Shown here: one piece after another, positions 11,400 to 22,272 of the stretch
How the letters are laid out: the number at the start of each line of letters is the position of its first letter
Position numbering within the stretch: the first letter of the stretch is position 1
NCBI RefSeq assembly: GCF_905171765.1
Contig: NC_053390.1
Location: 518,592,852 to 518,656,851 of the forward strand
Direction of reading: 5' to 3'
Length of the DNA: 64,000 bases
Source: Bufo bufo
Lineage: Eukaryota > Chordata > Amphibia > Anura > Bufonidae
Notes under the pieces: generated by a model
Database searches by the model: none
What the model saw: only the letters and a program-made list of their open reading frames with translations
Told to the model about the DNA's origin: nothing
Position numbers and translations under genes: made by a program

Positions 11400-12190
11400 G
11401 CCTCCCCACATTTTCAACACAACCTCCCCACCCTGTTTTGCCAACAATGTCATCCTGCTGTCCCTCCCAGCCCTGTGCCCACTGTGCTCACGAATGCCCC
11501 TGCTGAAAAAATAGTGACCCCAGTAGACAGTGTCCCTATGGTGCCTCCGGCAATTATAATGCCATCCCCCAGTAATAATAATGTCTACTAAAATGCCCCC
11601 ATTAATAATAATAAAACCCTATATTATGCTCCCAGTAGTAATGCCTGTATAGTGTCCCCAAAAATAGTGTCCCCTATTAAGTCCCTGTAATAGAAATGCC
11701 CCTACAGTGCCTCCAGCATTAATATCTCCTATTTTACCCCAGGTAAAAATGGCACTATAGTGCCCCTAGTAGTAGTGCCCATTTACAAAAAAATCCTGCT
11801 ATAGTGCCCCAGGATTAAAATGCCCCCCCCCCCCCCCCCCCAGTGCATCCAGTAATGCCCCATATAGTGCACTCATAAAAAAAAAAAAATGCCCTGGTAA
11901 TGCCCCCTATAGGGCCTCAGTGTTAAAAGTCCCCAGTGCCACCAGTAATGGCCCTAATACTGTCCCCTGTATTAAAAATTCCTCTATAGTGCCCCAATTA
12001 TGCTGCCAGCGCTCTTCCAGTAGTAACGTTCCTCACAGCTCCCCTCCTATAGTAACGTCCCTCAGTGTCCCTCCTATAGTAATGCCCCCCATTGTCCCCA
12101 ACAGTGTCCCATCTGTAGTAATGTGCCCCTTCAGTATTATGTCCCCAATGTCCCCTACAGTGCTAGCCTTCCTGTTAGTAAAGGCCCCCA
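11400..12190. repeat. Degenerate C-rich tandem repeat
   Basis: Irregular units of about 20-35 bp built on AGTAATGCCCC, TATAGTGCCCC and similar, with a long C run at 11823-11840. Unit boundaries are blurred. A short direct repeat of CCCCCAAGTTGGCAGTGAAA is at 12186-12232. Open frames here follow from the lack of stop codons in the repeat. Confidence 0.65.
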
Positions 12191-12611
12191 AGTTGGCAGT
12201 GAAAAAAAGCCCCCAAGTTGGCAGTGAAAAAACAACTAATACTCAACTGTATCCCACCTTCGCTGGTGTTCACGATGCAGGCCACAACCTCTTTTGGTCT
12301 ACGGCCACATCGCTTCACTGTGTCCCAGCACAGGGAGGCGTGATGTCATCACACATGCACGGGCCGTGATGACGTCATCACGCACACCTGCACGGGTATT
12401 TACTACCTTATAGGCTTCAGTCCTTCTAAGCCTGAAGCCTATTAGGGTGATCGGCGGTGGGGCAGAGTACTATCATCTCCTGTGCCCCGCCGCAGTATTG
12501 AACTGCAGCGGCGGATCTAGTCGCAAATGGCGACAAGACTAAAAAGTCTTGTCGCCATTTGTAAATTCTAAGTCGCATTGCCGACCATTTTGGTCGCCAT
12601 CTGGAGCACTG
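12191..12611. mobile_element. Right end of a CAGTGCTCCAG hAT-like element
   Basis: It ends TTTTGGTCGCCATCTGGAGCACTG, read inverted as CAGTGCTCCAGATGGCGACC, matching the 7947-10044 ends. Inverted blocks include CGTGATGTCATCAC/GTGATGACGTCATCACG and ATGGCGACAAGACT...AGTCTTGTCGCCAT. A matching left end was not found nearby. Confidence 0.45.
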
Positions 12612-12852
12612 CTATGACCTGCATAGCAGATCTATCCAGTTTTCGTTATGCAGGAGAGGACTTCCCTGCATAACGGAAACGTCACGGATCAGTTTTGCAG
12701 CCCATAGACTTCTATTATGATGGAATGAATAACGGAATACCTCTAAAGGAATTGCATTATGGTCTGTGGTAATGGAATCCATAACACAATTCACTTTTTA
12801 CCACCAAACTAAGTGTGAACGAATTTCAAAATATGAAATTCACTCATCTCTA
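12612..12852. mobile_element. hAT-like MITE fragment, TAGAGATGAG type
   Basis: The right end is CACTCATCTCTA at 12852, preceded by CGAATTTCAAAATATGAAAT as in the complete copy at 14180-14408. The ATAACGGAAT and TGGAATCCATAAC blocks are inverted relatives. The left boundary is unclear. Confidence 0.5.
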
Positions 12853-13216
12853 GTGGTAACGCAAACATGAATTGCTGTGATTCACGTTTACCTGCTTTTG
12901 GTTTCAACGTGCAAGTACAGGTGTAGCACAGCGATTAGTAGTAAACCATGTGTGATTACCAGAGCTAGGGCACAACATATAATGGCACTCTTTGTACCTG
13001 ATTTAGATATGGTCACGCCTCTGTTTAACTGCCGGAGTTCACCGGATACTGCCATTGACTATATTGGGATCTGGCCACTTTCCAGTAAAATGCCAATTTT
13101 TAACATGTAACAATTTTTGTCTGGCTGTAAAACCGGCACTTGTGCCAGAAAGCAGCCAGATCTCTGCTGGATCCAATTTTAATCAATGTGGTCTGTCAAT
13201 GAATGGTGAGATGTAA

Positions 13217-13530
13217 GGCTGGGTTCACACTTGAGCGTTTTACAGCGCGTTCAAACGCGCTGTAAAACGCTCAACACATGAAAACCAATGCTTCCCTATG
13301 GCCCTGGTTCTCACTTGAGCGTTTTACAGCGCGTTTGAACGCCCTGAAAAACGCCCTACGCTCAAAGTTCTTGAGCTTCTTTGGGGCGTTTTGTCGCGCG
13401 TTTGCAGCCATAGGACACTGCTGTTAATCACACAAACGCGCGTAATACGCACGTTGACTATGGACAAAAACGCGCGTCACAAACGCGCGTTAAACGCGCA
13501 TACCAAATACGCTCAGGTCTGAACCCAGCC
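13217..13530. mobile_element. Harbinger-like MITE, 314 bp
   Basis: The ends are GGCTGGGTTCACACTTGAGCG and GAACCCAGCC, flanked by TAA on the left and TTA on the right. The interior repeats GCGTTTTACAGCGCG and ACGCGCGTT blocks, some directly duplicated (about 13238 and 13318). It has no coding capacity. Confidence 0.75.
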
Positions 13531-14179
13531 TTAGTGAGCACCGTCTACAAGGCTAATAGATATTATTCAATAACAACGCACTAGAAAGAGGTGTTGATAG
13601 TTACCCTTTAAAAAAAGACCTGTCTTGTTTTCATCAAAAATTCTATTTTAGCATATGTTACTGCTGCAGCAGCATTATGCATAAAGCAATATTTTGTTTA
13701 TTCACATACCACTGTTTTCCTTGAGTTTTTCCCTTAGTTGCGGCTGTTTAAACATTTACAATATGAGGACCTTCTCAAGATGGCTCCTCTGCCAGTTCTC
13801 TGAGGCCAAAACTGCTTTCCCTCACTTCACATACACACTTGCTGTAGCCAGTAGCTCCCTGCCAGCCAATCAGATTGGATTACTGAGAGACACACCTCCT
13901 CACTCTGAAGCCTAATGCAGGCATGCAGTGTGAAGGACCGCCCCTCTGTCTTCCTAGCCGGAGACAGATGAGCCATAGAACGGTCTTTTAAGAGAGCAGT
14001 GCAAAGGGACAGGAGACATTAATGAAAGCTGTTGTTATAAGGTAATTACAGATCTTTTGTCAATCATTGACAGACTAACTCAGGTATACATGCCTAGCTC
14101 TAATAAACTAGGAAATAGTTACCCTTTAAACAATTTTAAATGTATTATTTTTTTATGTAATGTACTGGTATATTATAAT
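13531..14179. other. No gene seen
   Basis: Mixed-composition DNA without splice-framed conserved reading frames or pairable terminal repeats. Presumed intronic or upstream DNA. Confidence 0.4.
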
Positions 14180-14408
14180 TTGGAATGAGCGAATTTCCAA
14201 ATTATATTGAAATTAGTTTGCGCTTCGTTTGGTGGTAAAATCTGAATTGCGTTATGGATTCCGTTACCTCGGACCATAACGCAATACTATGACAGAATGT
14301 ATAACGGAATGCCTTTAGAGGCATTATACATTCCATCATAGTATTGCGTTATGGTCCGTGGTAACGAAGCGCAAACGAATTTCAAAATATGAAATAAGCT
14401 CATCTCTA
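14180..14408. mobile_element. hAT-like MITE with perfect 8-bp duplication
   Basis: The element (left end TTGGAATGAGCGAATTTC, right end AGCTCATCTCTA) is flanked by ATTATAAT at 14172-14179 and 14409-14416. The interior is a foldback of CATAACGCAATACTATGA and its complement. The 229-bp length and 8-bp duplication fit a hAT MITE. Confidence 0.8.
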
Positions 14409-15079
14409 ATTATAATAGGATCCATATTTTCTGTTTCGGCATTGTAAACAATCTACTACACCTGGGGTTGGGTTATGTATACATAAATACATTGATGTAA
14501 CCTTTTGAGCAGTCATTACATAAAAATAGACCAGTACTTGGACAGGGACAAAAAATTATTTGCACTATTGTAGGCCAAGCACTGGTTTTACGGTAACAGA
14601 GGTCACATACAGCAATGTAGCCTTCTACTAGTGAGAGACCTGGAGATTGGTGACTGTTTGCTGCCCGGACTTGTTTCCTTACTCCTAGAAGTCTTCAGAG
14701 CATGCTCTTTTGTCTTACCATGTTGTGGGCTGCTTGTTTCCATGGTCTTGCTGAAACCGACTCTTTCCCTTCTACCTGCTGGTCAATGTCCAGGGCTCCA
14801 TCAGATGTTTCATATGCAGGATATCTAAGGGTGAATAAGCCTCAAAATAGACAAATGGGTAGTATACTTGCTGGTGTCAATTTTTTCCCCATAACTTTTC
14901 AAAATGTTTCCATCAACGTAGCTGTGTGATGACTTGATTTATTGGGAAATGTTATAGTTTTGTAATGGTACAATTTTGGGGCATTTTAATAGGAACAAAG
15001 ATGGAACAAGAAAACAGCAACCACCATTTTTTGGGGGCTTCATATTTCTGGCATTCACCATGCAGTATAAATCACATTA
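14409..15079. other. No gene seen
   Basis: AT-rich anonymous sequence. Short open frames show no recognisable family. Confidence 0.4.
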
Positions 15080-15426
15080 GGCTACTTTCACACCGGCATT
15101 TTGGTTTCAGTTTGTAAGATCCGTTCAGGGCTCTCACAAGCGGTCCAAAACGGATCAGTTTTGCCCTAATGCATCCTGAATGGAAAAGGATCCGCTCAGA
15201 ATGCATCAGTTTGCCTCTGTTCAGTCTCCATTCCGCTCTGGAGGTGGACACCAAAACGCTGCCTGCTGCGTTTTGCTGTCCGCTTGACAAAACTGAGCCA
15301 AACGGCTCCGTCTTGGCACACAATGTAGGTCAATGGGGACGGATAAGTTTTCTCTGACACAATCTGGCACAATAGAAAATTGATCCGTCCCCCATTGACT
15401 TTCAATGGTGTTCAAGACTGATCCGT
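15080..15426. mobile_element. Left part of a GGCTACTTTCACAC MITE
   Basis: TTA then GGCTACTTTCACACCGGCAT matches the complete copy at 52217-52685 over several hundred bases, including the GATCCGTCCCCCATTGACTT block. The right terminus is missing here. Confidence 0.7.
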
Positions 15427-16263
15427 CATGGCTATAGAAGACCTAATACAACGAGCGCTGTATACAGCTGAGGAAGCAATCTGCTGCTTCCTGTCTCGGC
15501 CTGGTGATCATGTGACCGCCGGGGCCGGGAGAGTGCAGAAGTTGACGGGTCTTCCATAGACCACGAGCAGCCCTGCACTGAGGCTGTACAGTACAGTATT
15601 ATGCTTTACAGACTCTCTGGGAAGAGGGTGGGGGGGGGGGGGGTGTATTTCCACTACTATGTCAGCCCCAGTTACAGGAGAAATCTATAGTAAACAAAAA
15701 AATGAAGTTAAATGTCCCCCAGAGGTCTTGTATGACCTCATTCAAAAGTTTCACATAAAAAAAATTAATTCCCCCCCCAAATCCGTTATTTAAAAAATGT
15801 TATATAGAAGGAAAAAAATAAAATAGACATATTTGGTATCACCGCGTTCACAACGACCGGCTCTATAATAATATCATATGATCTACCCCATCAGATGAAC
15901 GCCGCAAAAAAATAAATAATAATAAAACATTGCGCCAAAACAAATTTTTTTTTGTGAGCTCACCTCCCAAAAAACATAATGTTAATCAATCAAAAAGTAC
16001 CCCAAAATGGTAGAAATAAAAACGTCACCTCATCCCGCAAAAAATTAGCCCCCACACAGGACCATAGCCAGAAAAATAAATATGGCTCTATGAAAATTGC
16101 AACACAAAAACATGATTTTTTTTTGTTCTTAAAATGCTCTTATTATGTAAAAATATACAATAAAAAGACATATTTGATATCGCCGCTTCCGTAACAATTG
16201 GCTCTTCAAAAATATCACCTGATCTACCCCATCAAGTGAACGGTGTTAAAAACCCAAAAACAA

Positions 16264-16810
16264 ATACCATATTTTTACCCGATAAGACGCACCTAGGTTT
16301 TAGAGGAGAATAATAAGAAAAAGGTTTTTCATTAGATCTCGGATCAGACCAGCAGTCAGAACCCCAATGTTAATCAGACCTCGGCTCACAGCGCCTATCA
16401 GACCCCCAATGTTAATAAGACCCTAGTAAGACCTCAGATCAGACCCCAATCAGACCTTATATGAGAGCCCCATGCCTGTCATCAGCCCCTGTAGGTGCCT
16501 GTCATCAGCCCCTGTAGGTGCCTGTCATCAGCCCCTGTAGGTGCCTGTCATCAGCCCCTGTAGGTGCCTGTCATCAGCCCCTGTAGGTGCCTGTCATCAG
16601 CCCCTGTAGGTGCCTGTCATCAGCCCCTGTAGGTGCCTGTCATCAGCCCCTGTAGGTGCCTGTCATCAGCCCCTGTAGGTGCCTGTCATCAGCCCCTGTA
16701 GGTGCCTGTCATCAGCCCCTGTAGGTGCCTGTCATCAGCCCCTGTAGGTGCCTGTCATCAGCCCCTGTAGGTGAAAAAAGTGCGTCTTATGGGGCGTGAA
16801 AATTATACCA
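16264..16810. mobile_element. MITE with ATAAGACGCAC ends enclosing a minisatellite
   Basis: The left segment TACCATATTTTTACCCGATA then AGACGCACC pairs with the right segment GTGCGTCTTATGGGGCG then an AATTATACCA end. Sequences of the AAGACGCAC type are widespread in vertebrate DNA transposons. I cannot assign a superfamily from this copy. Confidence 0.5.
16474..16772. repeat. Thirteen perfect 23-bp tandem repeats
   Basis: The unit GCCTGTCATCAGCCCCTGT + AGGT is repeated 13 times over exactly 299 bp, with no substitution that I can see. Perfect identity implies very recent expansion or strong homogenisation. No spacers are present, so it is a simple tandem repeat. Confidence 0.95.
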
Positions 16811-17887
16811 AAACTTTTTATTTTTATCACCTCACAAAAAACATATCAATCAATCAATCAAAAAGTCGTATGTACCCGAAAATGGTAGCAATAAAAATGT
16901 CACCTTGTCCCGCAAAAAACAAGCCCTCACACAAGACTATAGCCATAAAAATGAAAAAAATATGGCTTGAAGAAAATGGCAACACAAACAATGTGTAAAA
17001 AAAAAAAAAAGTATTTGGTATCGTTGCGTCCGTAATGACCGGATCTATAAAAATATCACATGATCTACCCCATCAAGTGAACGGTGTAAAAAAAAAATAT
17101 ATAAAAAAATTACACCAAACAGCTTTTCTGTGACTTCGCCTCCTAAAAATTTGATAAAAAGCAACCAGAAAGCCAAATGTACCCCAAAATGGTGCCAATA
17201 AAAACTACAGCTTGTCTCGCACAAAATAAGCCCTCACGCAGCTCATTCAACTAAAAATAATCTTATTGCTCTTAAAAACCATGACAGAAAATTCCATGTT
17301 AGAAAATCCAGATGCCGCTCCTTCCCTTCTGATTCCTGGCGTATCCCCAAATAACAGTTTACGACCACAATTGGGGTGTTACTGTATTCCGGAGAAAGTG
17401 GGTAGCAAATTGGGGGGGGGGGGGGGGGAGAAATAGTCTCCTGTTATCTTTTGTGAAAAAGCCTAAAAGCACCCTGGGCCTAAAGCACCATTTTCTTGTA
17501 AAAAAAATTAATAAAATAATGTAATTTTTCATTTTCACACCCAAGTATTAAAAATTCTATGAAACAAATGTTGTGAAGTGCTCGCTACACCCCTTAAAAA
17601 TTCCTTGGGTGGTGTAGTTTACAAAATGTGGTCACGTTTCGGGGGTTTTCACTTTGTGGTTACCTCAGGCCTCTTCAAATGCAACATGGTGCCCAAAGAC
17701 CATTTGAGCAAAATCTGCCCTCTAAAAACCATATGGTGCTCCTTGCCTTCTGTGCCCTGTCGTGTGCCCAAACAGCGGTATACAACCACATATGGGGTGT
17801 TTCTGCAAACTGCAGAATCAAGGAAATTTATTTTGAGGTTTTGTTTGGTAGTTAACCCTTGATGTGTTCCAGGAAAAAATTGATTAA

Positions 17888-18341
17888 GGCCTAGTTCACA
17901 CGAACGTATGGCTTTTATAGTTTTTTGCGGTCCGTTTTTCACGGATCCGTTCAGTTTTTGAGTTCCGTTGTGTTTCCTTTCCGTTTTTCCGTATGCCATG
18001 TACAGTATACAGTAATTACATAGAAAAAATTGGGCTGGGCCTAACATTTTCAATAGATGGTTCAGCAAAAACGGAACGGATACGGAAGACATACGGATGC
18101 ATTTCCGTATGTGTTCCATTTTTTTTGTGGACCCATTGACTTGAATGGAGCCACGGAACGTGATTTGCGGCCAAATATAGGACATGCTCTATCTTTCAAC
18201 GGAACGGAAATACGGAAACTGAATGCTTACGGAATACATTCCGTTTTTAATGTGGAACCATTGAAATGAATGGTACCGTATACGGAACACAAAAAAAACG
18301 ACCCGTACACTTGCAAAAAAAACGATCGTGTGAACTAGGCC
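17888..18341. mobile_element. Harbinger-like MITE, 454 bp (ACGGAAC family)
   Basis: The ends are GGCCTAGTTCACACGAACG and CGATCGTGTGAACTAGGCC within TTAA-like flanks. The interior is built of inverted ATACGGAA / TTCCGTAT blocks around TCAATAGATGGTTCAG. It is the same interior as the MITE at 40676-41135, in the opposite sense. Confidence 0.8.
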
Positions 18342-18345
18342 TTAA

Positions 18346-19124
18346 AGGGATTCTGTCATCAGATTTTACCCCTATAACCTAAAGATATCCTCATGTCCGG
18401 ACTAATAAGAAGAATCCTAAGCTGGCCTTATTAAACCTCACTGAGGCTCTATTTGTCCAAAAAACTGGTTTTTATAACCTGCCTATCACTTACTTAAGGT
18501 GCCCAAGGGGAGGTCCGTTAATACAAGGTGCTCGGCCGCACCCCTCGCCGTCCGGTGCCCAGCGCTGCCTTCCATCTTCATCACCGCCTTCCCTGTCTTC
18601 AGCGCCGCCTTCTACAGCTCAGCGCCGCCTCTGCAATCCTCCCGTCCCTTTGCCAGATCCCGCGCCTGCACACTAAGCTCAGCCAATCTGCAGGTCATAT
18701 TAGGGTTGAGCGAAGTGCGCATCAGGCCGGCGCATGCGCACTTCGCTCAATGAAGCCGCTGCCAGAAGTCCGCACAGGCGCATCAGGCCGAGCCTAGTGC
18801 GCAGGCGCGGGTTCTGGCAAAGGGACGGGAGGATTGCAGAGGCGGCGCTGAGCTGTAGAAGGCGGCGCTGAAGACAGGGAAGGCGGCGATGAAGACGGAA
18901 GGCGGCGCTGGGCACCGGACGCCGAGGGGTGCGGCCGGGCACCCTGTATTAACGGACCTCCCCTTGGGCACCTTAAGTAAGTGATTGGCAGGTTATAAAA
19001 ACCTTTTTTTTGGACAAATAGAGCCTCAGTGAGGTTTAATAAGGCCAGCTTAGGATTCTTCTTATTAGTCCGGACATGAGGATATCTTTAGGTTATAGGG
19101 GTAAAATCTGATGACAGAATCCCT
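18346..19124. mobile_element. Kolobok-like foldback, 779 bp
   Basis: The ends AGGGATTCTGTCATCAGATT and the inverted copy are flanked by TTAA on both sides (18342-18345, 19125-19128). The arms are over 300 bp long and nearly perfect. They include GGAGGTCCGTTAATACA and the GC-rich GCGCCGCCTTCTACAGCTCA block. The centre is near 18735. It has no coding capacity; apparent ORFs mirror each other in the two arms. It abuts the preceding MITE. Confidence 0.85.
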
Positions 19125-19466
19125 TTAAATTGAAAATCTGCAAAAAAAATTGACATTTTGAAGTTTTACTTCTATTTTGCTTTAATTCCTGTGGAATACC
19201 TAAAGGGTTTACAACATTTCTAAAACCAGTTTTGAATAGTTTGAGGGGTGTCACTTCTAAAATGGGGTCATTTATGGGTTGGTTCTATTATGTAAGCTCA
19301 TAAAGTGTCTTCAGAACTGATCTGGTCCTTAAAAAGTGGGCTTGCGACGTTTTCTTAGAATTTTAGAAGCCATTCTTAAAATTGTTCAGCCTTCTAACGT
19401 CCAAAAAAAATAAAATTTAGTTTTTCTAAATTTTTGGAATTTTTTCATAAAAAAAAAAAAGATATA

Positions 19467-21080
19467 CAGTGGAGGAAATAATTATTTGACCCCTCACTGA
19501 TTTTGTAAGTTTGTCCAATGACAAAGAAATGAAAAGTCTCAGAACAGTATCATTTCAATGGTAGGTTTATTGTAACAGTGGCAGATAGCACATCAAAAGG
19601 AAAATCGAAAAAATAACTTTAAATAAAAGATAGCAACTGATTTGCATTTCATTGAGTGAAATAAGTATTTGAACCCTCTAACAAAAAAAGACTTAATACT
19701 TGGTGGAAAAACCCTTGTTTGCAAGCACAGAGGTCAAACGTTTCTTGTAATTGATGACCAAGTTTGCGCACATTTTAGGAGGAATGTTGGTCCACTCCTC
19801 TTTGCAGATCATCTCTAAATCCCTAAGGTTTCGAGGCTGTCTCTGTGCAACTCTGAGCTTGAGCTCCCTCCATAGGTTTTCGATTGGATTAAGGTCCGGA
19901 GACTGACTAGGCCACTCCATGACCTTAATGTGCTTCTTCTTGAGCCACTCCTTTGTTGCCTTTGCTGTATTTTTTGGGTCATTGTCGTGCTGGAACACCC
20001 ATCCACGACCCATTTTCAGTTTCCTGGCAGAGGGAAGGAGGTTGTCGCTCAGGATTTCACGATACATGGCTCCGTCCATTTTCCCGTTTATGCGAATAAG
20101 TTGTCCTGTGCCCTTAGCAGAAAAACACCCCCAAAGCAAAATGTTTCCACCCCCATGCTTGACGGTGGGGACGGTGTTTTGGGGGTCATAGGCAGCATTT
20201 TTCTTCCTCCAAACACAGCGAGTTGAGTTAATGCCAAAGAGCTCTATTTTGGTCTCATCAGACCACAGCACCTTCTCCCAGTCACTCTCTGAATCATTCA
20301 GGTGTTCATTGGCAAACTTCAGACGGGCCTGCACATGTGCCTTCCTGAGCAGGGGGACCTTGCGAGCCCTGCAGGATTTTAATCCATTGCGGTGTAATGT
20401 GTTTCCAATGGTTTTCTTGGTGACTGTGGTCCCTGCTAATTTGAGGTCATTAACTAACTCCTCCCGTGTAGTTCTAGGATGCTTTTTCACCTTTCTCAGA
20501 ACCATTGACACCCCACGAGGTGAGATCTTGCGTGGAGCCCCAGAGCGAGGTCGATTGATGGTCATTTTGTGCTCCTTCCATTTTCGAACAATCGCACCAA
20601 CAGTTGTCACCTTCTCTCCCAGCTTCTTGCTAATGGTTTTGTAGCCCATTCCAGCCTTGTGCAGGTCTACAATTTTGTCTCTGACATCCTTGGACAGCTC
20701 TTTGGTCTTTCCCATGTTGGAGAGTTTGGAGTCTGCTTGATTGATTGATTCTGTGGACAGGTGTCTTTTATACAGGTGACTAGTTAAGACAGGTGTCCTT
20801 AATGAGGGTGACTAATTGAGTAGAAGTGTCTAACCACTCTGTGGGAGCCAGAACTCTTAATGGTTGGTAGGGGTTCAAATACTTATTTCACTCAATGAAA
20901 TGCAAATCAGTTGCTATCTTTTATTTAAAGTTATTTTTTCGATTTTCCTTTTGATGTGCTATCTGCCACTGTTACAATAAACCTACCATTGAAATGATAC
21001 TGTTCTGAGACTTTTCATTTCTTTGTCATTGGACAAACTTACAAAATCAGTGAGGGGTCAAATAATTATTTCCTCCACTG
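19467..21080 (-). mobile_element. Intact Tc1/mariner transposon, 1614 bp
   Basis: The ends CAGTGGAGGAAATAATTATT are flanked by TA (19465-19466, 21081-21082). The terminal inverted repeats span 19467-19676 and 20871-21080, 210 bp each, and appear identical by eye. Between them lies one uninterrupted transposase frame on the minus strand. It is inserted into the piggyBac-like repeat body. Identical long repeats with an intact gene are what a recently active element looks like. Confidence 0.93.
19693..20715 (-). CDS. Tc1/mariner transposase, full length
   Basis: This 340-residue protein would bind its own terminal repeats and cut and paste the element into TA sites in the nucleus. Residues 1-55 form the first helix-turn-helix (paired-like), with an [10 protein letters not shown] basic link at about 54-63. 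The second DNA-binding part follows, to about residue 115. The catalytic DDE domain shows D153 in WSDETK, D244 in QHDNDPKNT and E279 in PDLNPIEN, giving the DD34E spacing. The length and the three positions equal those of the well-known fish Tc1 transposase Sleeping Beauty (recalled family knowledge). The start follows from the MGKTKELS opening; the stop lies 16 bases inside the terminal repeat. No frameshift or stop is present. Whether it is transcribed cannot be seen. Confidence 0.95.
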   Translation of the reverse strand: MGKTKELSKDVRDKIVDLHKAGMGYKTISKKLGEKVTTVGAIVRKWKEHKMTINRPRSGAPRKISPRGVSMVLRKVKKHPRTTREELVNDLKLAGTTVTKKTIGNTLHRNGLKSCRARKVPLLRKAHVQARLKFANEHLNDSESDWEKVLWSDETKIELFGINSTRCVWRKKNAAYDPQNTVPTVKHGGGNILLWGCFSAKGTGQLIRINGKMDGAMYREILSDNLLPSARKLKMGRGWVFQHDNDPKNTAKATKEWLKKKHIKVMEWPSQSPDLNPIENLWRELKLRVAQRQPRNLRDLEMICKEEWTNIPPKMCANLVINYKKRLTSVLANKGFSTKY

Positions 21081-21260
21081 TATATTGACTCTAATTTATG
21101 ACTATAATGAAGTACACTGTGTCACGAGAAAACAATCTCTGAATGGCTTGGATAAGTAAAAGTGTTCCAAAGTTATTACCACATAAAGTGACACATGTCA
21201 GATTTGCAAAATTAGGCCTGGTTAGGAAGGGGGCAAATGGCCCGGTCTGGAAGTGGTTAA

Positions 21261-22053
21261 AAAAAAAGCCACATTTTAAAAGTGGCTAGCATCTTTTGAT
21301 ATGAGGTGAAACAAATTACCACTTTTGATTTGTAATGTTAGTATTTTTGTTGACGTTGAAAATTATGCATTTATTGATAAATGTCCCCTATTATGTTACC
21401 AATGCAGCTGCACAGGTTTGGCATGTGTGAAAACCGGGTAACAACTTCTGCAGAGATGTCATGGAGGCTGCACTTTGTACATACATCCTTTATACACCAC
21501 ATCCATAAATATACTATCAGGACAACTGTGGGTATATACTATAGATGTAGTGTGGTCTTCAGCATACCTCCACATTAGGCATGCGGGAATCGGTTCATCT
21601 CATCAACCAGAGTTCTACACCTTTAAAGGGCTGACTCCACTACTGGAAACACTCCTCCCCCGGTCAGCAGAGGGAGCGTCTTCAGTAGCGGGGACAGCCC
21701 CTCAAAGGGGTAAAAATCTGGTTGATGAGACACATTGATTTGCTCATCACTAGTCCACGTGTTGTGCAGCTTTCTATAGTTTCCGAAAGGCAAATCTGCA
21801 CAATTATGCAGAGAAAGGCAGAATTATCACAAATTGTAACTAGGCAGGCTTGCTTTTCATCTGTCTGGAAAAGTTAGATGACTTTCCCTGTACAGCTGTA
21901 AATGAGCTCCAGTTGGATGTGTACACACTGCTGTTCTGCTGTATGTCTTTATATAGTATTGGGACAGTGGTATATGTGTACTGCTACTGTGTGAGTACTA
22001 TTGGCACTTTGGCGGGTACTATATACAGTATAGATGTACTAAAACTGGTACTA
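21261..22053. repeat. Anonymous DNA with a small foldback
   Basis: A foldback at about 21590-21735 pairs TCATCTCATCAACCAGA with TCTGGTTGATGAGAC. The sequence GCTCATCACTA at about 21742-21752 resembles a hAT-like end. No exon is recognised in the rest. Confidence 0.45.
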
Positions 22054-22272
22054 CAGTTGCAAGAAAAAGTATGTGAACCCTTTGGAATGATATGGATTTC
22101 TACACAAATTGGTCATAAAATGTGATCTGATCTTCATCTAAGTCACAACAATAGACAATCACAGTCTGCTTAAACTAATAACACACAAAGAATTAACTGT
22201 TACCATGTTTTCATTGAACACACCATGCAAACATTCACAGTGCAGGTGGAAAAAGTATGTGAACCCTTGGAT

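Larger units (their letters stand above)
15690..21256. mobile_element. piggyBac-like repeat body with three insertions
   Basis: The right end GGTCTGGAAGTGG is followed by TTAA (21257-21260). Inverted, it reads CCACTTCCAGACC, like the left end of the 30500-34704 element. The body repeats a module (ACCTCATCCCGCAAAAAA, ATATCACATGATCTACCCCAT) two to three times, and it matches 62.3-64.0 kb. No transposase remains. Insertions are a MITE (17888), a Kolobok foldback (18346), a Tc1 element (19467) and the minisatellite-bearing MITE at 16264. The left end was not identified. Confidence 0.6.

Noticed and set aside
11920..12369. 149-codon Ser/Pro/Val-rich frame
   Set aside because: It comes from the degenerate C-rich tandem repeat, which lacks stop codons by composition; no recognised domain.
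7947..12611. Single large hAT element from 7947 to 12611
   Set aside because: Both ends look like the same family, but the flanking 8-mers do not match and an inverted end already lies at 10044.
16474..16772. Regular array resembling a CRISPR locus
   Set aside because: Units are directly adjacent and identical with no unique spacers, and the DNA is vertebrate; it is a minisatellite.
18499..18971. Arg/Pro/Ala-rich frames of 80-89 codons
   Set aside because: They occur in both arms of the Kolobok foldback as reverse copies, so they are by-products of GC-rich inverted repeats.
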